A stretch of 64,000 nucleotides of DNA from Thermoleophilia bacterium SCSIO 60948 (GCA_021496505.1 CP053031.1:3092001-3156000), one strand, 5' to 3'. Positions 33,991 to 42,560 are shown, numbered from the stretch's first letter. Numbers and translations: made by a program. Notes: generated by a model not told the origin, from the letters alone.

Positions 33991-34689
33991 ATGGAAGACA
34001 TGGGGGCCGGGCTGCCGGCTTGGCTCACAACGTTGTCATGGATCTACATCGCCGTAGCTCTCGCGAGCGCCGCGGCGATCCTCTACGACATTCGCCGTCG
34101 CAAGTCTCCTTCGTCCCGCCGAGGGATGGAGGCCGTGTGGCCGCTCGCGGCGTTGTACCTCGGGCCGCTGGCCTTTCCGGTCTACAGGCGCTTCGGACGC
34201 GAGGCCGGCTCCGTCCGCGAGCCTGACGGCATCTCAGCAGACGAGCCCGCAACCTCCTCCGCGGTTCACTCGGGCCTGTTCGGAGGCGTCTCATCGGGCT
34301 TGGCGCACATCGTGGCCGTGCCCTTCGTGGTAGCAACGGGCCTGACGATTGCGAACATGGATATGTGGGCGATGGTCGTGATCATCGCGTTGCTCGCCGC
34401 CGTCAGCATCTTCTTGTTCGAGTACGTGTCCTCCGCCTCTGCCAACCGCGGGGTCCCCGGTCTCATCCGAGTGCGCTCGGCGCTCGTGGTCGCGGCCCTC
34501 ACCGTCGCTGCTTTCGACCTCGGAATGCTCAGCTGGATGCTGATCCTCCACTACACGGAGAACATGCCGGCGGCCGGCGACGTGCGCTTCACCTTCCTCA
34601 TGCAGATAGGGCTCATCCTCGGAACGTTGACTGTCTACCCCGCCGCGCGCTGGCTCGTGGGCCGTGGCCGGAGGGCGCCGGCCAGCTGA
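33991..34689 (+). CDS. Second DUF4396-like membrane protein
   Basis: 232 aa. The N-terminal LPAWLTTLSWIYIAVALASA and VWPLAALYLGPLAFPVYRRFG, and the C-terminal MQIGLILGTLTVYPAARWLV, match long DUF4396 proteins. The Cys/His motif of the centre (HC--GC in the neighbour) is lost and replaced by GVSSGLAHIVAVPF. About six membrane helices. It faces the short DUF4396-copZ operon across the CsoR-like site. A paralogue that has lost its presumed metal site. Confidence 0.6.
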   Translation: MEDMGAGLPAWLTTLSWIYIAVALASAAAILYDIRRRKSPSSRRGMEAVWPLAALYLGPLAFPVYRRFGREAGSVREPDGISADEPATSSAVHSGLFGGVSSGLAHIVAVPFVVATGLTIANMDMWAMVVIIALLAAVSIFLFEYVSSASANRGVPGLIRVRSALVVAALTVAAFDLGMLSWMLILHYTENMPAAGDVRFTFLMQIGLILGTLTVYPAARWLVGRGRRAPAS

Positions 34690-35060
34690 TACGTGCATCC
34701 GGGGTCGGTGCCTAGGGCGCCGTGAAGTCGCGTCCTGTCCCCTACCGCCTCGTGCGCGTGGCGAGGCATGCTCTTCGCCGCTTTCGCTCCAGAGGGGGCT
34801 GAGCACGATCCGGCGTGCGATCGCCGGAGCGCCGATAGAGGAGCCGGGGCCTCCCCCACACCGACGGCCTGGGACAGGCGGCAAGTCCGCGACTCACCCA
34901 GTGGGGGGTGGGCGCAGACCATTCGCGGATTGGTCCCCCAAGGGTCGGTAGCTCCCCCTTCTCGCCTCGAGGCCCGGCAGGCCGGAGCCTGATACTACGC
35001 ATTGTAGGATGTGGGGATGCTTGCCTTTGGCCCCTGCTTCAATCGCACCGGCACAAGCGC
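34690..35060. other. Intergenic region with palindrome A
   Basis: 370 bp without a recognisable gene; frames on both strands are Arg/Pro-rich. It ends with the palindrome at 34994-35008 in front of the acetyltransferase gene. Confidence 0.5.
34994..35008. promoter_or_regulatory. Palindrome A (BlaI-like operator candidate)
   Basis: ACTACG-CAT-TGTAGG, 52 bp before the GNAT start. With its flanks, TACTACGCATTGTAGGA resembles BlaI/MecI operators (TAC/GTA core). It is the most divergent of four matching sites in the window (others at 39216, 41239, 42561). Confidence 0.5.
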
Positions 35061-35969
35061 ATGAGCTTCGCCCTCGGCGACGGCAGCCGTAGTCGCCTTC
35101 GAGGCGAACTGCCAGTTCGCGCCGTGGTCGTCGGTACGGCCCTCGGCGCGGCGGCCTTGACTTTCGCTTTGCATCATCTTCCGCCGCTTGCCGGCCACGC
35201 TCTCGAGGCGATCGCACTGGCGCTCGGGATCGTTGGGCTGAGCGCGATGATCGCGGCCCGACTCTGGGCCACCCCCAGCGCTGCCGTCGAAGACGTTGTC
35301 GTGATCGAAGCGACGGCAACGAACTCGCTGCGCTGCGCGACGCCGGCCGATGTTGATTTCATGGCCCGCCTGCACGCGGAGACCCTGCCGCAGGCGTTCT
35401 TCGTCTCCCTGGGGCAGAAGTTCATGCGCCGTTACTACGCGACCTTCATCGAGTCGCCCTACGCCGAGGCGCTCGTCGCTGCGGTCTCCGACCACCGAGC
35501 CGGGATGATCGTCGGCGTGCTCGATCCGCCCCTGCATGTCCGTTGGATCGCGCGCAACCGTGCGATAGCGCTGGCGCTCTCGGCGCTGTCGGCGCTCGTC
35601 GTTCGGCCCGCGGCGGCATCCATGTTTCTCAGGACCCGCGCCCGCCGCTATGCGGGCGCCTGGCGTCGTCACCGTCGAAGCCGCAGCGCGCAGGCCCCGG
35701 CGACCGACGGAGCCATCCGCCCGGCGGTCCTGAGTCACGTGTCGGTTCCTTCGGGCGCGAGACACCGTGGGATTGGACAGAGCCTGGTGTGCGGCTTCGA
35801 GACGAGCGCTTGGAGCTACGGAGCTGACTGGATCACGCTGACCACCCTCGCGGGTTCCGATGGCGCAAGCGACTTCTACGAGTCGCTGGGTTGGCGATAC
35901 CGCGGTCCAGTCCACACATTCGACGGGACCCGAGTTGTCGAGTGGTCGATCGCGCGGAGCGCGCGGTGA
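35061..35969 (+). CDS. GNAT-type acetyltransferase with N-terminal membrane helices
   Basis: 302 aa. Two hydrophobic stretches (residues 20-70), then a GNAT fold: LRCATPADVDFMARLHAETL at the start, acetyl-CoA loop region VPSGARHRGIGQSLVCGFE (R-G-x-G-x-x-L) and ITLTTLAGSDGASDFYESLGWRY at the end. Substrate unknown; the membrane anchor suggests a lipid, wall precursor or membrane protein. ATG 35061 is chosen over an upstream frame extension. It overlaps the next gene by 4 bp (GTGA). Confidence 0.7.
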   Translation: MSFALGDGSRSRLRGELPVRAVVVGTALGAAALTFALHHLPPLAGHALEAIALALGIVGLSAMIAARLWATPSAAVEDVVVIEATATNSLRCATPADVDFMARLHAETLPQAFFVSLGQKFMRRYYATFIESPYAEALVAAVSDHRAGMIVGVLDPPLHVRWIARNRAIALALSALSALVVRPAAASMFLRTRARRYAGAWRRHRRSRSAQAPATDGAIRPAVLSHVSVPSGARHRGIGQSLVCGFETSAWSYGADWITLTTLAGSDGASDFYESLGWRYRGPVHTFDGTRVVEWSIARSAR

Positions 35970-36940
35970 AGCGCCGCGCCACGCTTCTCGCCTTATGTCT
36001 CATCGCTGTTCTGGCGGGTTTGGTCGGTGCCCTGGCCAGCGAGGGCCCGGACCCGCCGTCGCCGCAGTCGGTCCTCGCCGAGGTCGAGCGGACCGCGGAC
36101 GTGCCCGACCGCAGGCCATCGCCCGACCCCTACACGTCGCCGCGCTACGAGCCGTACGCGGATGGCAAGAAGGTCGCCGCCCGCGCCGCCCAGCGCGCCC
36201 TCACCTACAGTCGAAACGAGATGCCGGCGGCGATCGCCGAGCGCGTTCGGGCTCGGGTCGACGACGGTCTCGCCCGGGTGCTTGCGCCTGCGATCGAACG
36301 TGACGTGCGTTCAGCCGGGACCGTGGTCTACCCGCAGCTCTCCGGTCTGACCGAGAGCTCGATGGGCGTCATGGTGGTGGCTCGTCAACGATTGCAGGAT
36401 GCGGCCGGCCGGTGGACCTCTGTGACACGCACGGTCGATGTCCGCTTGACCGGCGTCGACGGCGCCTGGCAGGTCGAGTCGATCTCATCGGTCGGCGGAC
36501 CGCCTGCGAGACGGCCCGACGAGCTGTCGGTGGCCGCGACAGCCGTCGTCGACAACCCTGCTATCGAACTACCGGACACCGCGCGATGGGACATCTATCG
36601 CGGCTTGGTGGATCCGACGTTGCTCGAGGCAATGGCCTCCGCCGCCGAGCGGGCGCCGATCGCGGTTGCGGTTCTTGACTCGGGCCATCCGACGAATGTC
36701 TGGGCGACGTCCACGCCCAGCGCTCATTCCAGCGGAGCGGCGGTCGACATATGGGCCGTCGACGGAACGCCCGTTGCAGAGCAGGTTGAAACTGGCAGCG
36801 CGGCGTACGAAATGGCTTCGGCCTTCGTCTCCGGTGGGGCGGCTCAGGTCGGAAGTCCGTGGGTGCTAGGACCCGGGGGGGCGACGTCGTTCACCGATGA
36901 GGTCCACCGCGATCACGTCCATCTGCAGCAGTCGGGCTGA
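35966..36940 (+). CDS. Secreted M15-like peptidase domain protein
   Basis: 324 aa from GTG 35966. Signal anchor at residues 8-25, an unknown middle domain, and a C-terminal M15/VanY-type core: STPSAHSSGAAVDIWAVDG (H-x3-G-x-A-x-D, Zn His and Asp) and FTDEVHRDHVHLQQSG (H-x2-H-x-H). Zn-dependent D,D- or L,D-carboxypeptidase activity on peptidoglycan is the expected role. Coupled to the GNAT gene by overlap. Part of a run of wall-related genes up to 41.2 kb. Confidence 0.75.
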   Translation: MKRRATLLALCLIAVLAGLVGALASEGPDPPSPQSVLAEVERTADVPDRRPSPDPYTSPRYEPYADGKKVAARAAQRALTYSRNEMPAAIAERVRARVDDGLARVLAPAIERDVRSAGTVVYPQLSGLTESSMGVMVVARQRLQDAAGRWTSVTRTVDVRLTGVDGAWQVESISSVGGPPARRPDELSVAATAVVDNPAIELPDTARWDIYRGLVDPTLLEAMASAAERAPIAVAVLDSGHPTNVWATSTPSAHSSGAAVDIWAVDGTPVAEQVETGSAAYEMASAFVSGGAAQVGSPWVLGPGGATSFTDEVHRDHVHLQQSG

Positions 36941-36976
36941 GCCCCGTCGCCGCCGTCGCACGAAGCCGAAGGCCAG

Positions 36977-37576
36977 CTACATCCGAAATCGCGCGAAGTA
37001 GCCGAAGGGGGTACCGAGGCGGCGGTCGTAGCTCATCCCACTCGCCTCCGCGCGCTCGATCAACCGTCTCGGCCGTACCCAGTGCGGGTCACCGAAGAGC
37101 TCTCCGACGACCAGCCTCCCGCCAGGACGAACCACGCGGGCGAGCTCACGAAGCGCCCGTTCCTGGTCGGGGACCTCGCCGAGCACCGCCACTAGGAAGG
37201 CGGCGTCGAAGCGGTTCGTTTCGAACGGCAGCTCGAGAGCATCACCGACGGTGGCAGCCACGTTGTCGATGCCAGCCGAGGCCAGGCGTGCCACCGTGTG
37301 CTTCAGCATCTCGTTCTGCTGATCGAGCAGCTCGAGGCATCCCGGCGGTCCAAGGGCCTCAGCGACTTCGCCCGAATAGTGGCCCGTACCGGGTCCAACC
37401 TCGAGGATCCGTTCACCGCGCTTCGGCTCGAGGACCCTGCGGAGCCGAGCGCGTGTGATCAGTGGGTGGGGTGGCCGCAACCAGAAGCGCTGTCCGTAGG
37501 GGCAGGCGGAGGGATGGCGTCGCCACCACAGCGCGGCGGCCAGGATGCCGAGCGTCGCGGCGGCGGCCACCTGCAT
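36977..37576 (-). CDS. Class I SAM-dependent methyltransferase
   Basis: 199 aa from ATG 37576 (MQVAAAATLGILAAALWW, an N-terminal membrane helix). The MT core follows: RILEVGPGTGHYSGEVAEAL (SAM motif I), CLELLDQQNEML, VGDALELPFETNRFDAAFLV (motif II) and LARVVRPGGRLVVGE. It is of the type often annotated as methylase in menaquinone biosynthesis. It ends in FGYFARFRM. The start was placed after the stop of the M23 gene (37645), so both could share a transcript. Confidence 0.75.
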   Translation of the reverse strand: MQVAAAATLGILAAALWWRRHPSACPYGQRFWLRPPHPLITRARLRRVLEPKRGERILEVGPGTGHYSGEVAEALGPPGCLELLDQQNEMLKHTVARLASAGIDNVAATVGDALELPFETNRFDAAFLVAVLGEVPDQERALRELARVVRPGGRLVVGELFGDPHWVRPRRLIERAEASGMSYDRRLGTPFGYFARFRM

Positions 37577-37644
37577 GGACGCCGGCGTGAAGGCGCGCAA
37601 TCGAGTCGTTGGACGCCTCGTACCGAGCTCGACCCCGGAAGGCT

Positions 37645-38205
37645 TCAATTGGCTCGATCCCAGCGTCGCAGGCGAGGCGTCGGGTCTATCGCACGCCCGC
37701 CCTTGTACCAGCCGGGACCGGACCAAATCTCGAAGTGCAGGTGACAAGCGGTTGAGCTTCCGCTTGAACCGACGAGCCCGATCGGCTCTCCAGCGCGGAC
37801 ACGCTCGCCCTTGCGAACTTCCAGCCGTTTGCGCATGTGCATGTAGACGGTCTCGAGGCGTGTGTCGCTGCCGCTGATCACGACGAAGTTCCCGGCCCCG
37901 CCGGCCTCGTAGTCGACGACTCGAACCCGCCCACTCTGCGACGCGACAACCTTCTTCCGGCAGTCAGCAAGCAGGTCCTGACCCCTGTGGCCACGACCGG
38001 CGCCGAACCCGTCCCCATATGTGTGCTTCCCTCGGACCGGAAAACTGTTCTCTCCGTCCGATCCTCCCCCACCGCTGCCGACCCCTCCGCCGCCCGCTCC
38101 AGTGCTCGTCCCCGGAATCAGGAGGAATCCGACCAGTAGCAGGCCGATTAGCTTGATAGCTCCGATCCGTGGGCTCTGGATCGCATGCGCCCGCGATTTC
38201 GACAT
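37645..38205 (-). CDS. M23 family metallopeptidase (c-di-AMP riboswitch controlled)
   Basis: 186 aa. Signal peptide (residues 12-36, ending STGAG), Gly-rich linker, then a compact LytM domain: FGAGRGHRGQDLLADC (Zn H-x3-D), VYMHMRKRLEVRKGERVRAG and ACHLHFEIWSGPGWY (H-x-H). All Zn ligands are present. It should cleave peptidoglycan cross-links outside the membrane. GGAG lies five bases before ATG. Its leader carries a c-di-AMP riboswitch, and the whole unit is duplicated at 55257-55965. Confidence 0.85.
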   Translation of the reverse strand: MSKSRAHAIQSPRIGAIKLIGLLLVGFLLIPGTSTGAGGGGVGSGGGGSDGENSFPVRGKHTYGDGFGAGRGHRGQDLLADCRKKVVASQSGRVRVVDYEAGGAGNFVVISGSDTRLETVYMHMRKRLEVRKGERVRAGEPIGLVGSSGSSTACHLHFEIWSGPGWYKGGRAIDPTPRLRRWDRAN

Positions 38206-38227
38206 CGCTGCTCCGCCTCTCTTCTCG

Positions 38228-38345
38228 AGCCTGCGGAGTTAGCTGACGGGCTCGCGCATGTCGAAGAGGTCGCGCTAGGGATACGTAGGCATCCCATTCG
38301 CCCCGGAACGATTGGTTCCTCCGCTCCGCCGCCTCGGACGGCGGA
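38228..38345 (-). ncRNA. c-di-AMP (ydaO/yuaA) riboswitch 1
   Basis: In the leader of the M23 gene, minus strand: AGGAACCAATCGTTCCGGGG, then CGAATGG, a hairpin GGGATGCCTACGTATCCC, then CGCGAGCCCGTCAGCTAAC and CTCCGCAGGC. The blocks GGAACC-N-GGGGCGAAT and GAGCCCGtCAGCTAAC are the conserved cores of the ydaO motif. Such switches usually turn off wall hydrolase genes at high c-di-AMP. Limits are approximate. Confidence 0.85.
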
Positions 38346-38367
38346 TTCGGCTATGGCGCGGCGCAGC

Positions 38368-39207
38368 TTAGCGCGATCTCCGACGGACCGTCGGATCACC
38401 TGGTGGGGCGCGGTCTTCTCGGGGGCGTCGACCGCGGAAAAGCCCCAAAGCGAGAAGACTCGTCGCTATGAGTAGGACACTGATCCACTGGGTCGCGCTC
38501 AGGCCAACCGCCAACTCGGCGCTGTCGGAGCGGACGAAGAACATCGCGAAGCGACCGCTCGCGTAGAGGCCAACGACGGTCGCCGCAAAGGACCCCGGCT
38601 GGTTGAGCCGAGATTTGAGCGGCCAAATGATGCACAGGATCAGGAGCGCGAGGAGAATCTCATAGAGCCCTCCTGAGTGATAGGCGATCGCGGCGTCAGG
38701 CACCGACGCGTCCGGATGAGAGTTGCGCACGGCCCATGGAAGTTGAGACGGAGGGCCGAAGTGCTCGCCATTGATCAAATCTCCGACGCGGCCGATCGCC
38801 ATGCCGAGCGGCAGGCCGAGCGCAGCGGCGTCGAGGTAACCGAGGCTCAGGTTTCGGCGCCTGATCACCAGGACGATCGCGACGGCCCCGGCAATCAGGC
38901 CGCCGTAGACCGAGAACCCACCTGTGCCGAGCCAGTCTGCCGGACTCAGCAGCGCCCCAGCGTCGTTCTCGAGTAGGTACAAGAGCCTCGCACCGACCAA
39001 GCCGGCCAGCGCGGCCACTACGGCGAGCGTCAGGATTTCCTCGGGATCAAGCTCGAGGCGTTTTGCGCGCCATGCTGCGAGGAGGCTGCCGGCGACTATG
39101 CCGAGCGAGGTCGTGATCCCATGCCACGAAAGCGAGATCGGCCCGAGGTCGATGAATGGATCGATGCTGATTGTTATCTGCGCAAGGGAGGGAATGCTTC
39201 GGAGAAT
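38368..39207 (-). CDS. lgt: Prolipoprotein diacylglyceryl transferase homologue, likely ATT start
   Basis: About 279 aa, seven membrane helices. ISIDPFIDLGPISLSWHGI at the N-terminus, ALAGLVGARLLYLLEN, and the Lgt signature LGMAIGRVGDLINGEHFG. Transfers diacylglycerol from phosphatidylglycerol to prolipoprotein Cys. No ATG, GTG, TTG or CTG occurs in frame between the stop at 39234 and GTG 39018, which would cut off the family's first helix. ATT 39207 has a perfect GGAGG five bases upstream and gives a full-length protein. Palindrome B overlaps this ribosome site. Confidence 0.75.
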   Translation of the reverse strand: MLRSIPSLAQITISIDPFIDLGPISLSWHGITTSLGIVAGSLLAAWRAKRLELDPEEILTLAVVAALAGLVGARLLYLLENDAGALLSPADWLGTGGFSVYGGLIAGAVAIVLVIRRRNLSLGYLDAAALGLPLGMAIGRVGDLINGEHFGPPSQLPWAVRNSHPDASVPDAAIAYHSGGLYEILLALLILCIIWPLKSRLNQPGSFAATVVGLYASGRFAMFFVRSDSAELAVGLSATQWISVLLIATSLLALGLFRGRRPREDRAPPGDPTVRRRSR

Positions 39208-39215
39208 AGGAGCCT

Positions 39216-39230
39216 CCGACGCAACGTAGG
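39216..39230. promoter_or_regulatory. Palindrome B
   Basis: CCGACG-CAA-CGTAGG, between the divergent lgt and cyclase-YHS genes, touching the GGAGG of lgt. It matches the 6-3-6 pattern of the sites at 34994, 41239 and 42561 with one arm position changed. Confidence 0.5.
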
Positions 39231-39291
39231 ACTAAGGTGCCCTGATTCCCGCCCCCAGAAGAACATCGTCACGGCGGTCGGCGAGATTCCG

Positions 39292-39969
39292 GTGACCTCA
39301 GGCCGCAGCACGTTCGTCTTTGCCGACCTCGTCGGCTTCAGTGCCTTGACCGAGGCTCACGGCGACCAGTTCGCCGTAAATGTCGTCGAGCATTTCGCCG
39401 GTCGAGTCGAAGCATGGCTGCCGGCGTTTGGTGATGGCTCGTTAAAGCTTGTCGGCGACGCAGTCATGATTCGCTGCATCGAGCCGCGCGGCGCAGTAGA
39501 GCTCTCGCTGGCGTTGATCGCCCGTTCAGCCGAAGTAGCGCGGTTTCCGTTGATCCGTATCGGCATGCATTCGGGAACCGCGGTCGAACGGGGCGGGGAC
39601 TGGTACGGATTCTCCGTCAACCTCGCGGCCCGCGTCTCTCGCCGGGCGGGAGCGAACGAGGTCCTGCTCACGGAGCAGACGGTCCTCGACGCCGGAGCCC
39701 TCCCAAGGGTTCGGTTGACGACGCTGGGAGCTCAGAGGTTCCACAACCTCGCCACGCGAATCGAGGTGTACCGCGCCGAGCGCCCAGACCCTCCGATCGC
39801 CAAGCGAATCGACCCCGTCTGCCGTATGCCACTCTCGGAGGGCGAGGCGCTGCGCCGTCAGGAGCACGACGGAATCGAGTACGCGTTCTGCTCGCGGCGG
39901 TGCGAGCGCGCGTTTCTCGCCGATCCGGACGACTTCGTCAATCCGACCGACATTCGAGGTCGCTTCTAG
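39292..39969 (+). CDS. Class III adenylate/guanylate cyclase fused to a YHS domain
   Basis: 225 aa. Cyclase homology domain: FVFADLVGFSALTE (first metal Asp), LKLVGDAVMIR (second metal Asp), FSVNLAARVSRRAG (Asn and Arg of the transition state). Then a YHS domain, DPVCRMPLSEGEALRRQEHDG and YAFCSRRCERAFLADPDDF, with three Cys that fit a metal-binding TRASH/YHS site. GTG 39292 is preferred because it is close to the domain start and avoids the lgt overlap. A metal-sensing cyclase is a natural inference. Its stop overlaps the convergent M23 stop. Confidence 0.8.
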   Translation: MTSGRSTFVFADLVGFSALTEAHGDQFAVNVVEHFAGRVEAWLPAFGDGSLKLVGDAVMIRCIEPRGAVELSLALIARSAEVARFPLIRIGMHSGTAVERGGDWYGFSVNLAARVSRRAGANEVLLTEQTVLDAGALPRVRLTTLGAQRFHNLATRIEVYRAERPDPPIAKRIDPVCRMPLSEGEALRRQEHDGIEYAFCSRRCERAFLADPDDFVNPTDIRGRF

Positions 39970-41215
39970 AGGTATTGCATTGGATCGGCGGGGGTTCCGT
40001 CCATACGAACCTCGAAGTGCAGATGATCACCAAACGACGCGCCGGTGTTGCCAACCGTTCCGATTACGTCGCCCTGGGAAACCGACTGGCCGGTGGCGAC
40101 ACCGATCGAGTTCTGGTGGGCGTAACAGGTCGAGACCCCACCGCCGTGGTCGATGCAGGTGTAGTTGCCGTAGCCGCCCGATACACCGGCTTGAATTACC
40201 TCGCCCGACGCGGCGGCCTGGATCGGCGTTCCGTTGGGCGCGGCGATGTCGATGCCGGCGTGTAGGCGCCCCCAGCGCTGGCCGAAGGGTGACGTGAGCG
40301 TCCCGTCGATCGGCCAGATGTAGGCGGAGGAGCTCTCCTGCGACGGACCGCTCGGCGCTGGCTCAGCCGGCGCGGGGGCGGGCGCGGACTCGGCCTCGGC
40401 GGCCTCTGCGGCCTCGGCGGCGGCAGCGGCCTCTGCGGCCTCCTGGCGCTCCTGCGCAGCTTGGATGCGCGCCTGGATCTCACCCTGGATGGAGCTGACG
40501 TCGCCCTCGAGCTGATCGATGTTCGCCTCGACCTGGTCGAGGGCGTCCGCCTTCTGTGAGCGCGCGCCGAGTCCAGCTGGGCCTCTTGCTGCTCGAGGCT
40601 CGCGCGGGTCTGCTCGAGCTCGGCCTTGCGGGCGGCGATCTCGTCGCGGGCCGCGCTGATCCGCTCGACCGCCTCGGCGGACTCGCGACGCAGGTCGTCG
40701 ACGCGCGTGAAGATCGCATCGTCCTGGTCGGAGATCTGCTTCAGGTAGTCGTAGCGCTGCATCATGTCGTCGAAGCCGTCGGCCTCGAGGATCACGGTGA
40801 TCGCGTCCGGCTCATCGGACTTGTAGATCTCGATGAGGCGCTTTCGAAGCGTCTTGCGGGCGACGGCGAGGCGCTTCTCGAGCCGCTCGAGGCGGGCCTT
40901 CTCGGCCTGGAGCTCGGCCCGTACCTCGGCGAGGCGATCAGCGACGACGGCCTCCTTGTTGCGGAGCTCGGCGACCCGCGCGGCGAGGGCGTCGATCTGG
41001 GCCGAGTACTCCTGGATCTCCGAGGTCAGTACGCCGGCTTCATCGCGCTTCTGCCCGAGCTCGGACTCCTTCGCATCGAGCTGGGACTGCAGGTCCTGGG
41101 CTTGCGCGCCGCCGGCGGCCAGGACGACCGCGATCGCGGCGGCGAGTACGGCCGTCAGGATTGCAAGCGCTCGCGGGCGCGACGATCGGGGTACGGATGG
41201 TCCAGTTCGAAGCAC
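39966..41215 (-). pseudogene. M23 metallopeptidase with coiled coil, frameshifted
   Basis: Signal peptide (1-40, ending GAQAQ), long coiled coil (40-230; e.g. ELRNKEAVVADRLAEVRAEL), then a frame break in GCGCGCGC (plus 40560-40567). In the other frame the protein continues SQKADALDQVEANIDQLEG, an Ala/Pro linker, IWPIDGTLTSPFGQRWG, LHAGIDIAAPNGTPI (H-x3-D), CYAHQNSIG and GDHLHFEVRMDG (H-x-H), ending at 39966. So an EnvC/RipA-like hydrolase of about 416 aa, fully intact except for a 2-bp gain or 1-bp loss. Mutation, sequencing error or slippage-controlled gene. Confidence 0.8.
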
Positions 41216-41238
41216 GGCGGGGGACCCTAGGAAGAAGT

Positions 41239-41253
41239 CTTACGATTCGTAGG
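41239..41253. promoter_or_regulatory. Palindrome C
   Basis: CTTACG-ATT-CGTAGG, 24 bp before the M23 coiled-coil gene (minus) and 27 bp before the divergent membrane protein gene. Nearly identical to palindrome D (CCTACG-ATA-CGTAGG). It probably controls one or both of the diverging units. Confidence 0.55.
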
Positions 41254-41279
41254 ATCAATGAGGTGACCCGCAATCGAGT

Positions 41280-41732
41280 TTGCAGCTCAACGGCCGTGAC
41301 CAAGCTAAGCGGGGGGTCAGTGCAGGCGGCGGCGGTCGATCTAGCGCCGTCCTTGCCGCTGCGAGGCACGGGGCCGACGATCTCGTGCTGACGATCAGAT
41401 CGTGGTTGAGCCGCGACCGTCGCCGACCGTGGCTCGCCGTCGCCGTTCTCGCCGCGGCGATCGTCCTCTGGTGGGCGCACAGCACGCCACAGGCTCACGA
41501 CATGCACGACGGGTCAATGGAGGGGTCGCTCGCTACCGCGATGTCAATCTGCCTCGCGATCGCTACGACGTACGCTGGCGTCAAGCGGATCGGCGGGGGT
41601 CTTCCCAAGCGCCGATGGTTCGGAGCGCGCGAGCTTCTCGAGTCGAAGGTGGGCGGCGGGCCCTGGACTCGTGTCCCCGACCGCGCGACAGCGCGCGCGG
41701 GACCGGTCCTGCTGGGAGTTCTACGGCTCTGA
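41280..41732 (+). CDS. Small membrane protein with His/Met-rich loop
   Basis: 150 aa from TTG 41280 (an internal start is possible). One clear helix (WLAVAVLAAAIVLWW), then AHSTPQAHDMHDGSMEG, a His/Met-rich loop suited to metal binding, then a second helix (LATAMSICLAIATTYAGV) and a basic tail. Directly upstream of the DUF305 gene and behind palindrome C. No named family; a copper-linked role is guessed from the loop and the neighbour. Confidence 0.55.
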   Translation: MQLNGRDQAKRGVSAGGGGRSSAVLAAARHGADDLVLTIRSWLSRDRRRPWLAVAVLAAAIVLWWAHSTPQAHDMHDGSMEGSLATAMSICLAIATTYAGVKRIGGGLPKRRWFGARELLESKVGGGPWTRVPDRATARAGPVLLGVLRL

Positions 41733-41805
41733 GCCGAGAGCCGTGACCTAGGCGCTTCGGCGCCACGAGCACACCCACACTCTCAGCGAGAGAAAGGACC
41801 CCAGC

Positions 41806-42405
41806 TTGAATATCAAGTGGCTGGCAGCTGCGGCTATCGCAGCGATCGTCGTCATCGCCGGACTCGTCTTCTTCGTGAGTGAGAAGGACGAGACGTCGGC
41901 TATCGAGAACGTCGACGGCGCCTTTGCGACAGAGATGATTCCGCACCATCAGATGGCCATCGAGATGGCCGAGATGGCCCTAGAGCGGGGCCGGCACCCC
42001 GAGATCGCACGACTCGCGCGCGCGATCGTTGAAGCACAGGAGAGCGAGATATCAAAGCTCGAAGGCATCCACGAGCGCCTGTTCGACGAACCTGTCGGCT
42101 CGATCGATTTTGTCTCGTTGCCGCTCTCGGACGAGGACTCCGGTATGGACATGGACATGACGATGCTCGCCGACGCGCGGCCGTTCGACCGCGCGTTCAT
42201 CGACATGATGATTCCGCACCACCAAGGTGCAATCGAGATGGCGCAGATCGAGCTCGAAGACGGATCCGACCCGGAGGCCAAGCGTCTCGCCGAGAAGATC
42301 ATCGCCGAGCAGTCCGATGAGATCGCTGAGATGATCGAGTGGCGAGCGGATTGGTACGGCGCGCCGTCGCCGGCAGGAGGCGTGCCCCCCGCTGATGCCA
42401 ACTGA
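41806..42405 (+). CDS. DUF305 protein (CopM-like)
   Basis: 199 aa from TTG 41806 with AGAAAGGA upstream. N-terminal membrane anchor (residues 6-24), then two ferritin-like helical repeats, each with the family motif: EMIPHHQMAIEMAEMALE and MMIPHHQGAIEMAQIELE, separated by a Met/Asp-rich loop (GMDMDMTM). Exported DUF305 proteins such as cyanobacterial CopM bind copper or silver outside the membrane. Fits the copper genes nearby. Confidence 0.85.
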   Translation: MNIKWLAAAAIAAIVVIAGLVFFVSEKDETSAIENVDGAFATEMIPHHQMAIEMAEMALERGRHPEIARLARAIVEAQESEISKLEGIHERLFDEPVGSIDFVSLPLSDEDSGMDMDMTMLADARPFDRAFIDMMIPHHQGAIEMAQIELEDGSDPEAKRLAEKIIAEQSDEIAEMIEWRADWYGAPSPAGGVPPADAN

Positions 42406-42560
42406 GCTACTCGGCTCACCGGTCCCGGCGCTGAGCTCGATCGGACCTGGCCCCGCTCGGTCCCGGATGACTTTCCGGGGCCGGGTCGGTGCCGGGGGTG
42501 GGCGGATCTTCGACCCAGGGCTGACAGCGGCCATCGGCCGCCCCATGCGCTGCGGCTTAC

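Noticed and set aside
38275-38289. CTAGGGATACGTAGG as a fifth copy of the 15-bp palindrome
   Set aside because: The sequence is explained by a hairpin (GGGAT-GCCTACGT-ATCCC on the minus strand) inside the c-di-AMP riboswitch. Only one arm fits the palindrome.
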